Source: Paracoccaceae bacterium (GTDB taxonomy: Bacteria; Pseudomonadota; Alphaproteobacteria; Rhodobacterales; Rhodobacteraceae). Taken from it: a stretch of DNA of 50,933 bases. The notes beneath the pieces were generated by a model that was given only the letters and a program-made list of their open reading frames with translations, searched no databases and was not told where the DNA came from. The stretch is from positions 1-50,933 of the forward strand of contig JALSKC010000062.1 in assembly GCA_026989055.1 (NCBI GenBank). The letters are read 5' to 3'. This document shows, piece by piece, positions 15,854-25,058 of the stretch. Each line of letters opens with the position of its first letter. Position 1 is the stretch's first letter. The position numbers were made by a program, and so were the translations under genes.

Positions 15854-17053
15854 TCAGTTCAGAAGCGGCACCGGATCGACGCTTTCCAGCCCCCGGCGGA
15901 TCTCGAAATGCAGGAAGCTGGGGTTGCCGACGCGCACGGTGGCGATCTGCTGGCCGCGGGTCACGCTGTCGCCCTTCTGCACCGTCAGCGCGTCCACTCC
16001 GGCATAGACGGTCAGGTAGTTGTCGTCATGGCGCAGGATGATGATCGGCACCTGCGAGGTATCGCGGGTGATCGCCGCGACCGTGCCGTCGCGGGCCGCC
16101 AGCACCGGGCTTCCGGCCGGCGCGGCGATTCCGATCCCGTCATTGCGGCCGGGCACGTAGGGGCGGATGACCTGCCCCTGCACCGGCATGATGAAGCCGC
16201 CCTCCTCGCTGGTGGCGCTGCGTTCGGCGCCCAGATCGGGCGCGGGGGGGGGGCTCGGTGCGTGCGCGTCATCCTCTCCGGGGAGCGCGCTGGCGGCGCT
16301 CGGAGGCGGCGGCAGCGGCGTGTCAGGCGCGCTTTCGGGAGGTTCGGCGGCGGCGGGGGGCGCCGGCTCGGCGGCGACCGGGATCAGCAGATACTGTCCC
16401 GCGCGCACGGAAAGATCCGGCCCCAGGCCGTTCCACTCGGCCAGGGCGCGCACCGAGACATTGTAGAGCCGGGCGATCGAATAGGCGGTTTCTCCCGGCT
16501 CCACCTTGTGGCGGATCGGTTCGGTGCCGCTGGGCGGCGGCGCGGCCGGTGCCGGTTCCGGCTGCCGTGCCGCTCCGGCGCGCTCGATCGCGTTTCCGGC
16601 CAGGCTCGTGATGTCCACCGCGCCCGGCTGCAGCGGGCCGCCGGCCGGCTCCTGCACCCGTTGCGGCAGAACCAGCACCTCGCCCTCGCGCAGCGGTGCA
16701 TCGGCGGAAAGCCCGTTGAAGCTGGCCAGCTGCTGCGGGGGCAGGCCGATCCGTGCGGCGACATCCGCCAGCCGGTCGCCCCGGCGGGCGATCGCCACCT
16801 GGTAGTTCGGGTAGGAAATCACGCCGCGCGAATCCGGCTGCGGGCGCGCGGCGCTGGCCTGACGTGCGGCATCGGCGGTGTTGAAGCCGCCGGCCAGGCC
16901 GCGCAGGTCGAAGTCGAGCTGCTGGCCGCAGCCGGCCAGCGCCAGCAGGGCTGCTCCCGCAAGCACCCGCCCCGCATGCATCCGATCTTTCGGGCGCGGG
17001 GCCTTCCGGCTGTCCGCCGCGCGTCCGGATCCTGTCGTGAAGAAATCCGCCAT
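15854..17053 (-). CDS. nlpD: LysM/M23 lipoprotein, NlpD-like hydrolase activator
   Basis: The protein carries a lipoprotein signal (RVLAGAALLALAGC), two LysM-type domains (VAIARRGDRLADVAARIG and HKVEPGETAYSIARLYN), a Pro/Ala-rich linker and a C-terminal M23 fold. The M23 zinc ligands are degenerate: GRNDGIGIAAP lacks the His-x3-Asp pair, and FLHFEIR keeps only one His of HxH. It is therefore probably an amidase activator like NlpD/EnvC, not an enzyme. Start 17053 follows GAGG by 9 bases; 16981 (MHAGRV) would give a more typical short lipoprotein leader. The codons contain a run of ten C on this strand. Order surE-pcm-nlpD supports the name. Confidence 0.88.
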   Translation of the reverse strand: MADFFTTGSGRAADSRKAPRPKDRMHAGRVLAGAALLALAGCGQQLDFDLRGLAGGFNTADAARQASAARPQPDSRGVISYPNYQVAIARRGDRLADVAARIGLPPQQLASFNGLSADAPLREGEVLVLPQRVQEPAGGPLQPGAVDITSLAGNAIERAGAARQPEPAPAAPPPSGTEPIRHKVEPGETAYSIARLYNVSVRALAEWNGLGPDLSVRAGQYLLIPVAAEPAPPAAAEPPESAPDTPLPPPPSAASALPGEDDAHAPSPPPAPDLGAERSATSEEGGFIMPVQGQVIRPYVPGRNDGIGIAAPAGSPVLAARDGTVAAITRDTSQVPIIILRHDDNYLTVYAGVDALTVQKGDSVTRGQQIATVRVGNPSFLHFEIRRGLESVDPVPLLN

Positions 17054-17216
17054 GCTCGTCATCCTCGTTTCAGGCAGCCCTTGCGCCCTTGTGTTCCGGC
17101 CGTTTCCCGGCCCTTGTTTCCCGGCCCCTGTTCCCCGGTCTTCCCCGGCCGTGCCGCAGCCGCTGTGCCCTGCCTCCCCGCCTGCGCGCGCACCAGCGCC
17201 TTCGCGCTCCCTGCCG

Positions 17217-17244
17217 CCTTCACGCTTCCCACCTTCACGCTTCC
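17217..17244. repeat. Direct repeat in pcm-nlpD spacer
   Basis: CCTTCACGCTTCC occurs at 17217-17229 and 17232-17244, a 15-base period. Further left (about 17090-17160) the 210-base spacer holds several degenerate TTCCCGGCCC repeats. No gene is seen in this spacer. Confidence 0.6.
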
Positions 17245-17263
17245 TGGCGCACGGGCGCGGGGG

Positions 17264-17905
17264 CTACTTCTCTCCCAGCCCTTCGAGCAGGGGCACGAAA
17301 CGCGCGGGGCCGAGCTCGTGATATTCGTGCCCCGCTTCCGTGCGGGTGACCTTCACCAGGCGCTGCATCGTATCCGACTGGCCGACCGGCACCACCATGA
17401 TACCGCCAATCCTGAGCTGGGCCAAGAGCGGCCCCGGCGGGTCTTCGCCGGCGGCGGTCACGATGATCCGGTCAAACGGCGCCTGTTCGGGCAGGCCGCG
17501 GCTGCCGTCGGCGGCAAGGGCGGTGATGTTGCTGATCCCGAGGCTTTCGAAGGCGGCCTGCGCCTCCTTCACCAGCCGGCGATGGCGCTCCAGGGTATAG
17601 ACACGGCGGGCGAGCTGGCTGAGGATCGCTGCCTGATAGCCCGAGCCGGTGCCGACCTCCAGCACCTTGTGGCGGGGGTGCAGCTCCAGCGCCTGGGTCA
17701 TCAGCCCGACCACCGAAGGCTGGCTGATGGTCTGACCGCAGGAGATCGGCAGCGGCATGTCCTCGTAGGCCCGTTCGGCAAACAGCCCGCGCACGAAGGC
17801 ACCGCGATCGATCCGCTCCATCGCTTCGAGCACCCGCCGGTCGGTCACGCCTCTGGAGCGCAGGGCGAAGAGGAACTGCATCTTGCGTTCGGCTTCGCTG
17901 CTCAT
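17264..17905 (-). CDS. pcm: Protein-L-isoaspartate O-methyltransferase
   Basis: Pcm repairs isoaspartyl residues by methylating them with S-adenosylmethionine. The 213 residues match the family length. The SAM-binding motif is [13 protein letters not shown], the active-site region is [15 protein letters not shown], and the late motifs DRIIVTAA and [12 protein letters not shown] are present. It starts 25 bases after surE and is followed by nlpD, the same order as in enteric bacteria. Confidence 0.95.
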   Translation of the reverse strand: MSSEAERKMQFLFALRSRGVTDRRVLEAMERIDRGAFVRGLFAERAYEDMPLPISCGQTISQPSVVGLMTQALELHPRHKVLEVGTGSGYQAAILSQLARRVYTLERHRRLVKEAQAAFESLGISNITALAADGSRGLPEQAPFDRIIVTAAGEDPPGPLLAQLRIGGIMVVPVGQSDTMQRLVKVTRTEAGHEYHELGPARFVPLLEGLGEK

Positions 17906-17930
17906 GGCCGCGCCCCCGGGGTGGAAGTGC

Positions 17931-18713
17931 TCATTCCAGCCGCTCCTTCAGCCGGCCGAGCATGTCATGCGCCGTCAGGTCGCAGCGCATCGGCGTTATC
18001 GCGATATGGCCTTCGATCGCGGCGGTGACATCGGTGCCGGGGCCGGCGGGCAGGTGCTGCGGACCGCCGGTGATCCACAGGAAGCGCCGCCCGGAGGGGG
18101 ACTGATGCGCCTCGACCCCGAAATAGGCATCGCGCCGGTAGCCCTGGCTGACGACCCGGACCCCCCTGACCCGGTCCGCCGGCAGCGGCGGGAAGTTGAC
18201 GTTGTAGAACAGCCGGTAGTCGCGCTCGTCCCAGATTCCCCGTTCGAGCAGGTGGCGCACGAGCCTTGCCCCATGCTTCGCAGCGGCCTCGAACGGATCG
18301 TCCAGGTCGCGGTTGCCCGCTCCCAGATACTGCGAGAGGGCAATCGCCGGCAGCCCCTGCAGCGCGGCTTCCATCGCCCCGCCGATGGTGCCGGAATAGA
18401 GCACGTTTTCGCCGGCGTTGTTGCCGCGGTTGACCCCGGAAAGCACCAGATCCGGGCCCAGCGGCAACACGTCATGCAGCCCGGCGAGGATGCAGTCGGC
18501 CGGCGAGCCCTCGGCGGCGTAACGGCGTTCGCCGAGTCGGGCGATCATCATCGGATGCGTGTAGCTGATCTTGTGTGCGACTCCGGACTGCTCGAAGGCT
18601 GGCGCCACGGTCCAGACCTCGCCTCCGGGGCCGGCGACCTCGGCGGCGATGCGTTCCAGAACCGTCAGCCCCGGCGCGTTGATCCCGTCGTCATTGGTAA
18701 CCAGAATGCGCAT
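17931..18713 (-). CDS. surE: 5'/3'-nucleotidase SurE
   Basis: SurE is a metal-dependent nucleoside monophosphatase linked to stationary survival. The 260-residue protein begins [10 protein letters not shown] with the metal ligands Asp 8 and Asp 9. Other family motifs are [11 protein letters not shown] and [20 protein letters not shown]. The ATG at 18713 follows GGCAGAG; an earlier ATG at 18806 would add a leader unlike the family. It is the first gene of surE-pcm-nlpD. Confidence 0.96.
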   Translation of the reverse strand: MRILVTNDDGINAPGLTVLERIAAEVAGPGGEVWTVAPAFEQSGVAHKISYTHPMMIARLGERRYAAEGSPADCILAGLHDVLPLGPDLVLSGVNRGNNAGENVLYSGTIGGAMEAALQGLPAIALSQYLGAGNRDLDDPFEAAAKHGARLVRHLLERGIWDERDYRLFYNVNFPPLPADRVRGVRVVSQGYRRDAYFGVEAHQSPSGRRFLWITGGPQHLPAGPGTDVTAAIEGHIAITPMRCDLTAHDMLGRLKERLE

Positions 18714-18935
18714 CTCTGCCGCCTGCCTCTTTCCTGCTGAATAGAGCGGATCTGCTGGCCCGGCAAGCAGGCTTGCGCAAGAGCCGGGCAGAGAACGCGG
18801 CGACACGGCCAGGCGGCTCAGCCCCGCCGGACGATCCCCCGCAGCGCCCCGGAACCGTCAGCCGGCAGCGGGCGGGCGGCCGGCCACCACGAGCGCGGCG
18901 GTGATCAGTCCGGCCGGGGCGGCGGCCATCGCGCC

Positions 18936-19637
18936 TCAGCCCGTTTCGGCGAGGATCCGGCGGGCCTCGGCACGCGGATCGGCCAGCGGCGCGCGGTCTT
19001 CACCGGGGAAGAAGCGCGCCCGCACCGCGGTCGGCATCGCGGCGGGGGTTGCGATCTCCACCCGCGGCCCGATCCGGGCGGTTTCGGCCTGCCAACTGCG
19101 CGCCAGGGCGATCTGGGCGGCCTTGCTCGCCCCGTAGGCGCCGAAGAACTTCTGCCCGGCACGCGGATCGTCGAAGAACAGCGCCAGCCCGCGCTCGGAA
19201 CGGTGCAGCAGCGGCTCCATCAGGGCGATCAGATGCGCGGTGGCCCGGACGTTGACGGCGAGCGATCTGTCCAGGTCGGCAGCCGACACATGGGGGCAGG
19301 GGGAGAGCGGCGCGGCATGCACCGCCGTATGGGCCCAGAAGTCGAGCCGCCCCCAGCGCTCGTGGATCGACAGCGCCAGCTGCGCCATCGCCTCGGGCAC
19401 GCTCACATCCATCGGGGCCAGGGTGGCGCTGCCGCCGATCTCGCGGATCCGGTCGTCGAGCGCTTCGAGCCCGCCCACGGTACGCGCCACCGCCACCACG
19501 TGATGCTCGCGCGCCAGTTCCAGCGCCAGCGCCGCTCCCAGCCCGCGCGAGGCCCCGGTGACCAGCGCCAGCGCGCCCCTTCCGCCGCCGGCGTCGGCGG
19601 CCCTGTCCGCTGCGGGTTCTCCTGCGCTCGCGATCAT
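18936..19637 (-). CDS. SDR family NAD(P)-dependent oxidoreductase
   Basis: The 233-residue protein has the nucleotide-binding TGASRGLGAAL near residue 28 and the catalytic YxxxK as YGASK. The serine normally 13 residues before the Tyr falls in LALFFDDPRAG, where no serine is seen, so catalysis may differ. The usual NNAG motif reads as AHTAVHA. Substrate is unknown. The start at 19637 lacks a strong ribosome binding site. It is divergent from bioY, 111 bases apart. Confidence 0.78.
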   Translation of the reverse strand: MIASAGEPAADRAADAGGGRGALALVTGASRGLGAALALELAREHHVVAVARTVGGLEALDDRIREIGGSATLAPMDVSVPEAMAQLALSIHERWGRLDFWAHTAVHAAPLSPCPHVSAADLDRSLAVNVRATAHLIALMEPLLHRSERGLALFFDDPRAGQKFFGAYGASKAAQIALARSWQAETARIGPRVEIATPAAMPTAVRARFFPGEDRAPLADPRAEARRILAETG

Positions 19638-19682
19638 GGCCGCTGCATCCCATCGTCGGGGCGCCTGCGCAAGGGGTTTTTC

Positions 19683-19711
19683 TTGACATTCGCGATGGCG
19701 CGGGAAAAACA
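19683..19711 (+). promoter_or_regulatory. Candidate -35 element of bioY
   Basis: A perfect TTGACA (19683-19688) is followed after 17 bases by AAAACA, a poor -10 match. It lies about 40 bases before the bioY start. No BioR-type TTAT-ATAA palindrome is visible here. Confidence 0.3.
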
Positions 19712-19748
19712 CGGGCCCGAACCGACACCGAAAGCAAGAGGATCTGCC

Positions 19749-20333
19749 ATGACCCCCGCATCCGGAGCCCCCGTTCTCGCCCGTGTCCTGCTCGGTGCCG
19801 ACAGCCTTCTGCACAAGGTGGCGCTGGTGCTCGGCGGTTCGGCGCTGATCGCCGTTGCCGCACAGATCACGGTGCCGATGATTCCGGTGCCGATGACCCT
19901 GCAGACCCTGGCGGTGCTGCTGGTCGGGCTGACCTTCGGCGCGCGCCTCGGGGCGATCACCCTGATCGCCTATCTGGCCGAAGGCGCGATGGGGCTGCCG
20001 GTGTTCGCCGGCGGCAAGGCCGGGATCGCCACGCTGACGGGGCCCACCGGCGGCTACCTGTTCGGTTTCGTCGCCGCCGCCTTCGTCGCCGGCTGGCTGG
20101 CCGAACGCGGCTGGGACCGCTCGGTGCCGTTCACGGCGCTGGCGATGGCGCTGGGCAATGTCGTGCTGTATGTGCCGGGGCTGCTCCAGCTGCAGCTGTT
20201 GAGCGGAGCCGACTGGGCGCAGGTCTGGGCCTGGGGCGCGGCGCCGTTCCTGATCGGCGATGCGCTCAAGCTGGTGATCGCGGCCCTTGCGGTGCCGGGC
20301 GCCTGGGCGCTGCTGGGCCGGCGCGCGGGCTGA
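19749..20333 (+). CDS. bioY: Biotin transporter substrate-binding subunit BioY
   Basis: BioY is the membrane S component that captures biotin, alone or with an ECF module. The 194-residue protein has about six membrane helices and the family motifs ITVPMIPVPMTLQTLAVLLVG, GAMGLPVFAGGKAG and GPTGGYLFGF. The start is preceded by AAGAGGA. No bioM/bioN genes are adjacent. The stop codon lies inside a tandem 12-base duplication. Confidence 0.95.
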   Translation: MTPASGAPVLARVLLGADSLLHKVALVLGGSALIAVAAQITVPMIPVPMTLQTLAVLLVGLTFGARLGAITLIAYLAEGAMGLPVFAGGKAGIATLTGPTGGYLFGFVAAAFVAGWLAERGWDRSVPFTALAMALGNVVLYVPGLLQLQLLSGADWAQVWAWGAAPFLIGDALKLVIAALAVPGAWALLGRRAG

Positions 20334-20352
20334 ATTCCCCGCTGAATTCCCC
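20329..20352. repeat. Tandem 12-base duplication at the bioY stop
   Basis: GCTGAATTCCCC occurs twice head to tail. The first copy contains the bioY stop codon, so the second supplies an in-frame spare stop. Confidence 0.75.
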
Positions 20353-20728
20353 TCAGGGCCGGACGCCCGCGGACAGACGCCCCGAAGGGCGCATCGCAGC
20401 AGGGCGAAAGGGTCTTGCAGGCGGGCCTGTGCCGCGCCTGCGCCCGGACAGGCCGGGAGAACCGGCGGCGCCCCGAGCCCCGGGCCGAGCCCCGGGCGCT
20501 GCGGCCTGCGGCGCGCCCTCTCGGCGCGGTTTCGGGTTCGGCCGATTCCGGGCTCCCGCGCTGCCCGTGCACGGAAGGCGCGATTGCCGGGCGTCCGGCG
20601 CCCCGGCCGTTCTCCGGATCCGGAAGGGCGGGACCGGCGGCAGGGGCGGCAGGGGCGAGGCCCCGGAAGCTTCTCTTCCCGGCCTCTTCGCGGATCCGTT
20701 CCTTCCTCGCCCCCTGTCCCGGCGCCCC
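20334..20728. other. Convergent intergenic region bioY / purF
   Basis: These 395 bases lie between convergent genes. Open frames cross it in several phases but resemble no family. Apart from the tandem duplication at its left end I see only GC-rich sequence, including short GGGCGGCAGGGGCGG-like runs near 20640. Confidence 0.5.
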
Positions 20729-22198
20729 CTATTCGGCGGCGGTATCGAGCCTGAAGCCGCGTTCGATCATGTCGGAGGGGCGCACCGGGTAGGCGCCGGA
20801 AAAGCAGGCATCGCAGTATTGCGGCTGGTCGGGATTGCGCCCGCCCGTTTCGCCCACTGCGCGGTAGAGCCCGTCGAGCGAGATGAAGCGCAGGCTGTCC
20901 ACCCCGATATGGACGCGCATCTCCTCCTCGCTCATGCGGCTGGCCAGCAGCTTGTCGCGCTCGGGCGTGTCCACCCCGTAGAAGCACGGCCAGGCGGTGG
21001 GGGGGGAAGCGATGCGGAAATGCACCTCCTTCGCGCCGGCATCCATGATCATTTCCTTGATCTTCAGCGAGGTGGTGCCGCGCACCACCGAATCGTCCAC
21101 CAGGATCACCCGCTTGCCGCGAATGAGTGCCCGGTTGACGTTGAGCTTGAGCCGCACCCCCATGTTGCGGATCTGCTCGGTGGGTTCGATGAAGGTGCGC
21201 CCCATGTACTGGTTGCGGATGATCCCCATCGCATAGGGAATGCCGCTTTCCTGGGAATAGCCGATCGCCGCGGGCGTGCCGCTGTCGGGCACCGGGCAGA
21301 CGATATCGGCCTCCACCGGGGCCTCGCGGGCCAGCTCCACCCCGATCTGGCGGCGCGTCTCGTAGACGGAGCGCCCGCCGAGAATCGAATCGGGGCGCGA
21401 GAAATAGACATGTTCGAAGATGCAGAAGCGCGGCGGCCGCGCTTCGAAGGGATGGTAGCTCTGCACCCCGTTTCCGGCCGAGATCACCACCATCTCTCCC
21501 GGTTCGATCTCGCGGACGAACTCGGCGCCGACGATGTCCAGCGCGCAGGTCTCCGAGCTCAGCACCCAGCCTTCGCCAACCCGCCCCAGCACCAGCGGGC
21601 GGACACCCAGCGGATCGCGCACGCCCATCAGCTTGGTGCGGGTCATGGCGACGATGGAATAGGCCCCCTCGACCCGGCGCAGCGCGTCCTTCATGCGTTC
21701 GGGGATGTTGCGCTGCAGGGAGCGGGCCATCAGGTGGATGATGCACTCGCTGTCCGAGGAGGACTGGAAGATCGAGCCGTGTTCGATCAGCTCGCGCCTG
21801 AGCGCCAGCGCGTTGGTGATGTTGCCGTTATGCGCGATCGCCGCCCCGCCCATGGAGAACTCGCCGAAGAAGGGCTGCACGTCGCGAATCGAGGTCGCGC
21901 CCTTCGAGCCGGCGGTGGAATAGCGCACGTGCCCGATGGCGATGGTGCCGGGCAGGGTTTCCATCAGCCCCGCCTTGGTGAAGTTGTCGCGCACATAGCC
22001 GAAACGATGGGCCGAGTTGAAGCCGGTCTCGGGCGCGTAGCTGATGATGCCGCCGGCCTCCTGGCCGCGGTGCTGCAACGCATGAAGGCCGAGGGCCACG
22101 AAATTGGCGGCGTCATTCACGCCGATGACGCCATAGACGCCGCATTCCTCCTTCAGCCTGTCATCGTCGAAAGGGTGGGCGGGGGGCAGCTCGGGCAT
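20729..22198 (-). CDS. purF: Amidophosphoribosyltransferase
   Basis: PurF catalyses the first committed step of purine synthesis, from PRPP and glutamine to phosphoribosylamine. The 489-residue protein has a short propeptide of 18 residues before the catalytic C19 of the glutaminase domain (EECGVYG), then ALQHRGQEAGG and HNGNITN. The phosphoribosyltransferase loop is VILVDDSVVRGTTS. Cysteines in YCDACFSG near the C-terminus match the iron-sulfur-type PurF. Other purine genes (purC, purS, purQ) are about 10 kb away. Confidence 0.97.
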   Translation of the reverse strand: MPELPPAHPFDDDRLKEECGVYGVIGVNDAANFVALGLHALQHRGQEAGGIISYAPETGFNSAHRFGYVRDNFTKAGLMETLPGTIAIGHVRYSTAGSKGATSIRDVQPFFGEFSMGGAAIAHNGNITNALALRRELIEHGSIFQSSSDSECIIHLMARSLQRNIPERMKDALRRVEGAYSIVAMTRTKLMGVRDPLGVRPLVLGRVGEGWVLSSETCALDIVGAEFVREIEPGEMVVISAGNGVQSYHPFEARPPRFCIFEHVYFSRPDSILGGRSVYETRRQIGVELAREAPVEADIVCPVPDSGTPAAIGYSQESGIPYAMGIIRNQYMGRTFIEPTEQIRNMGVRLKLNVNRALIRGKRVILVDDSVVRGTTSLKIKEMIMDAGAKEVHFRIASPPTAWPCFYGVDTPERDKLLASRMSEEEMRVHIGVDSLRFISLDGLYRAVGETGGRNPDQPQYCDACFSGAYPVRPSDMIERGFRLDTAAE

Positions 22199-22464
22199 GG
22201 CGCAGCGCTTCCGATTCGCAGGCTGGTGGCGGTGCTCCTTTAGCGGTTTTCCGCAGCGCTGTCACCGCTCCCGTAGATGGAGATCCCGCAGATGGAGATC
22301 TTGTGCCTCCCGCGGCTCCTCGCTCCGCCGGCGGCAGCCGGCGCGCCTTGTCGGGGCACCGGGGCCGGCCTATCATCGCTGCCAGGAGCATGCGCGGCAG
22401 GGAGCATGCCGGGCCGCAAGAGGCCCGCAAGGAGCCGCAAGGGCGGGAGAGGGCAAGGGAGGAC

Positions 22465-23655
22465 ATGCGGGAAGAGGCGCGCGCAGGGAGCGGCCGGGGC
22501 GTCGTCCGGCTGCTGGCGGCGGCGGTCGCGGTCATGGCGCTGCTCGGTCTCGCCCTGCGTCCGGCGCCGCAGTGGGAATTCGCCTTCGTCTCGCCGCCGC
22601 CCGCCGGCGAAGCGGATCCGCCGTTCTTCCGCACGGTTCTCGATCTGCGCGCGCCGGGGCGCACGATGCACTCGCCGTCGATCCTGCGCGCCGCGCAGCC
22701 GCGGCTCATCTGGTTCGAGGGGTCGCGGGAAGCGGCACGGGATGTGCGGATCATGGCCGCCGAGCTGGGGGGCGACGGCTCGGGCCCCGTTCGGGTGGCG
22801 CCGCTGCTGGCCGCCGGGCAGATCGGCGGGGCGATGCGCCCGCGCCAGGCTGTTCTGGTGCTTGGCAACACGCTGCAGGCCGACCCCGACGACAGCGACC
22901 GCCTGCTGGCCACGGTGCTGTCGGTAGGGGGGTGGGCCGCGGCCTCGGTGGCCGAGGTGCGCTTGCGCGAGGGCACGGTGGCTTCGGCGCGCAAGCTGGC
23001 GCTGTCGCCGTTCCTGAACCGCTCGTATCTGGTGCGCAACCGGGTGCTGCGCCTTGCCGACGGGGATATCGCCGTGCCGGCCTATTTCGAGATGGGCAAT
23101 GCCTTCGGAGTGCTGGTGCGGCTGGACCGGCAGGGGCGGGTGCGGGCCAGTTCGCGGATCGGCTCCGGAAAGGTGGCGATCCAGCCGGCTGTCGTGGTGA
23201 CGGGGCCGGAAACGGCGGTTGCGCTGATGCGGCCATTCGACGGCACGCGGCAACTGTATCGGGCCGAAACCCGCGACGGCGGGCGCAGCTGGAGCCGACC
23301 GGCGCCTCTGGCGGGGGTGCCGAACCCCGATGCTCCGGTGGCGGCGCTGCGGCTCGATGACGGGCGGATCCTGATGGCCTTCAACGACGATCCCCGCCGG
23401 GCGAGCGATCTGACGCTGGCGGTCTCGGACGACGGGGGGCGCAGCTGGAAGCGGATCGCCCGGCTGGAGGAGTCGGGCCGCGAAGCGCCTGCCGTCTATC
23501 GCTACCCGGATCTGGCCCGGCTGGATGATGGCAGCTTCCTGCTTGCCTATTCCACCTTCGCGAAGGGAGGGATCAGGGCTCATCGCTTCAACATGGCCTG
23601 GATTCTGGAGCAGGAACGAAAGCAGGGCGACAGCCGGAGCCGGGCGGAGCGATGA
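22465..23655 (+). CDS. Membrane-anchored sialidase-fold (BNR_2) protein
   Basis: The 396-residue protein has a single N-terminal membrane segment (VVRLLAAAVAVMALLGLAL) and then a six-bladed propeller of the BNR_2 sialidase type. Asp-box motifs are seen as RDGGRSWSRP and SDDGGRSWKRI. Family motifs include HSPSILRAAQPRLIWFEGSRE near residue 68 and YPDLARLDDGSFLLAYS with RAHRFNMAWI at the end. Whether it cleaves sialic acids is uncertain, since Rhodobacterales often lack sialic acid genes. The ATG at 22465 follows GGGAGG. It overlaps the next gene by ATGA, so the two products probably work together. Confidence 0.83.
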   Translation: MREEARAGSGRGVVRLLAAAVAVMALLGLALRPAPQWEFAFVSPPPAGEADPPFFRTVLDLRAPGRTMHSPSILRAAQPRLIWFEGSREAARDVRIMAAELGGDGSGPVRVAPLLAAGQIGGAMRPRQAVLVLGNTLQADPDDSDRLLATVLSVGGWAAASVAEVRLREGTVASARKLALSPFLNRSYLVRNRVLRLADGDIAVPAYFEMGNAFGVLVRLDRQGRVRASSRIGSGKVAIQPAVVVTGPETAVALMRPFDGTRQLYRAETRDGGRSWSRPAPLAGVPNPDAPVAALRLDDGRILMAFNDDPRRASDLTLAVSDDGGRSWKRIARLEESGREAPAVYRYPDLARLDDGSFLLAYSTFAKGGIRAHRFNMAWILEQERKQGDSRSRAER

Positions 23656-24218
23656 CGGCGTTGAGCACCCTCTACGAATATCTCTGCCTGCTGGCGGTGT
23701 TCGGGTGGCTTCTGTCGCGTCTCGCCGGCCGGCTGCTGCCGGGCGGGGCGGCAGAGGCGGCCGGGCTGGCGGCCGCCGGCGTGCTGCTGGCGCTGCAGTG
23801 GGCGGTTCCGCAGGTGGCCCTCCTGGCGGCGATATTCGCGCCGGTCTCGGGCGGGGTGGCGCTGTTCGCTGCCGCCGATCTGGGGCGCGGATTCGGGCTG
23901 CGCCATCGCCCCCGCCCGGCGGCGGAGCTGCTGACCGTGCTGGCCGCCTACCTGCTCTATCTGGCCGCCGGGCTCGGGGTCTTCGCCGTCGATCCGCATG
24001 CGGCGGGCTATGGCGGCGTGCCGGCGGCGGCGACGGCCGTGGCGCTCGGCGGCTATGCGCTGGTGCGGCGCGACACCCTGCTTGCGGCGGCGGTGCTGCT
24101 GGCGCAGCTGGTCTGGCTGGCCGACATCGGCAGCGAGAACCTGTTCGACAATCTCGCCGGGGTGCTGCTGGTGCCGGCGCTTCTGGTCGGTCTGTGGCGG
24201 CGGGCCCGGGGACGCTGA
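23652..24218 (+). CDS. Polytopic membrane protein coupled to sialidase-fold protein
   Basis: I do not recognise a family. The 188 residues form about five to six hydrophobic segments (LLAVFGWLLSRLAG, LAAAGVLLALQWAV, VALLAAIFAPVSGGVALF, LLTVLAAYLLYLAAGLG, LLAAAVLLAQLVWLADIG, LAGVLLVPALLVGLW). The ATGA overlap with the sialidase-fold gene means coupled translation. A plausible role is a membrane partner of the propeller protein, but nothing in the sequence shows its activity. Confidence 0.8.
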   Translation: MTALSTLYEYLCLLAVFGWLLSRLAGRLLPGGAAEAAGLAAAGVLLALQWAVPQVALLAAIFAPVSGGVALFAAADLGRGFGLRHRPRPAAELLTVLAAYLLYLAAGLGVFAVDPHAAGYGGVPAAATAVALGGYALVRRDTLLAAAVLLAQLVWLADIGSENLFDNLAGVLLVPALLVGLWRRARGR

Positions 24219-24377
24219 GGGGCGCGGCGGGCAGGGCACGTCGGGCAGGGCACGGAGCGCCGCGGCACGACCCGAGGCGCGGGCGGGGAGGCGCGCCGCG
24301 CCCGGCCGCGGCAGGTGGCCTCCGTGCCCCGCGCGGAGCCGGAGGCGGCTGGAAGCGCCGGTGTCGGGCGGCGGGAG

Positions 24378-25058
24378 TCAGCCGTGCCCGCCGTTCGCCT
24401 GCCCGGCCGTGGCACCCCAGCGGGTGAGCGCGCTTTCCAGATCGCCGTATCCGGTGCGCCGGCGTTCGTATTCCAGCCCGAGCCTGGTCGCGCAGTCGCG
24501 CGCCCTGGCATCGAGCGCCGGATCGTCGCTCTGGGCCAGGTGGATCAACCTGCGATAGTTCCCGAAATAGCTGTCGCGCAGCTCCGGGTGGCGGTCGAGC
24601 CCCAGCGGACGCCACACGAAGGCATCGAACTGGCGGGCGAGGAAATCGGTCAGGTAGAAGGCGTCGAATTCATCCTCGGCGCGGGCGGCGAAGGCGGCGT
24701 TTCCTTCCAGGAAGGAATAGCAGTGCGGGCCGGAGATCATGTCGATGCCCAGCTCCCGGCACAGCGCCGCCAGCGCGCCGCCGGTGCCGCAGTCGGCATA
24801 GGCAAGGTGTATGCTCTCGTAGCGCGCGCGGTGGCGTTCGACCGCCGCGCGCACGGCCCCGGCGATCCGCCCGGGGCGGTTGTGCAGGATCGCCGGCAGG
24901 CAGGTCAGATCCACATGATCCAGGCGGTTGGCTTCCAGCACCGCGAGGATCTCGCGCGCCAGCGCGCCGCAGCCGATCACCAGCACCCGCCCGCGTCCGC
25001 TTGCCGGCAGGCCCGCTTCTGTCAGCGTGTCGTCACCGGGCTGCGGGCGGCGGTTCAT
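24378..25058 (-). CDS. DUF1638 protein of corrinoid methyl-transfer locus
   Basis: The 226-residue protein matches DUF1638, a family of unknown activity found beside corrinoid proteins and MttB-type methyltransferases. Characteristic segments are VLVIGCGALAREIL near the N-terminus, HLAYADCGTGG, ISGPHCYSFLEG, FVWRPLGLDRHPELRDSYFGNY and RRTGYGDLESAL. Conserved Cys and His (ADCGTGG, GPHCYSF) suggest metal or corrinoid handling. Its ATG overlaps the YbjQ stop (ATGA). It is the last gene of the four-gene minus-strand run. Confidence 0.87.
   Translation of the reverse strand: MNRRPQPGDDTLTEAGLPASGRGRVLVIGCGALAREILAVLEANRLDHVDLTCLPAILHNRPGRIAGAVRAAVERHRARYESIHLAYADCGTGGALAALCRELGIDMISGPHCYSFLEGNAAFAARAEDEFDAFYLTDFLARQFDAFVWRPLGLDRHPELRDSYFGNYRRLIHLAQSDDPALDARARDCATRLGLEYERRRTGYGDLESALTRWGATAGQANGGHG

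Noticed and set aside
18839-18923. A 23-codon hydrophobic frame on the minus strand just downstream of the SDR gene.
   Set aside because: It is very short, has no ribosome binding site and matches nothing I know; it could be the tail of a decayed gene but this cannot be shown.
19638-19748. A BioR operator before bioY.
   Set aside because: No TTAT-ATAA type palindrome is present; only a perfect -35 hexamer is seen.
20334-20728. Open frames on both strands between bioY and purF.
   Set aside because: No family resemblance, Arg/Pro/Ala-rich composition and no supported start.
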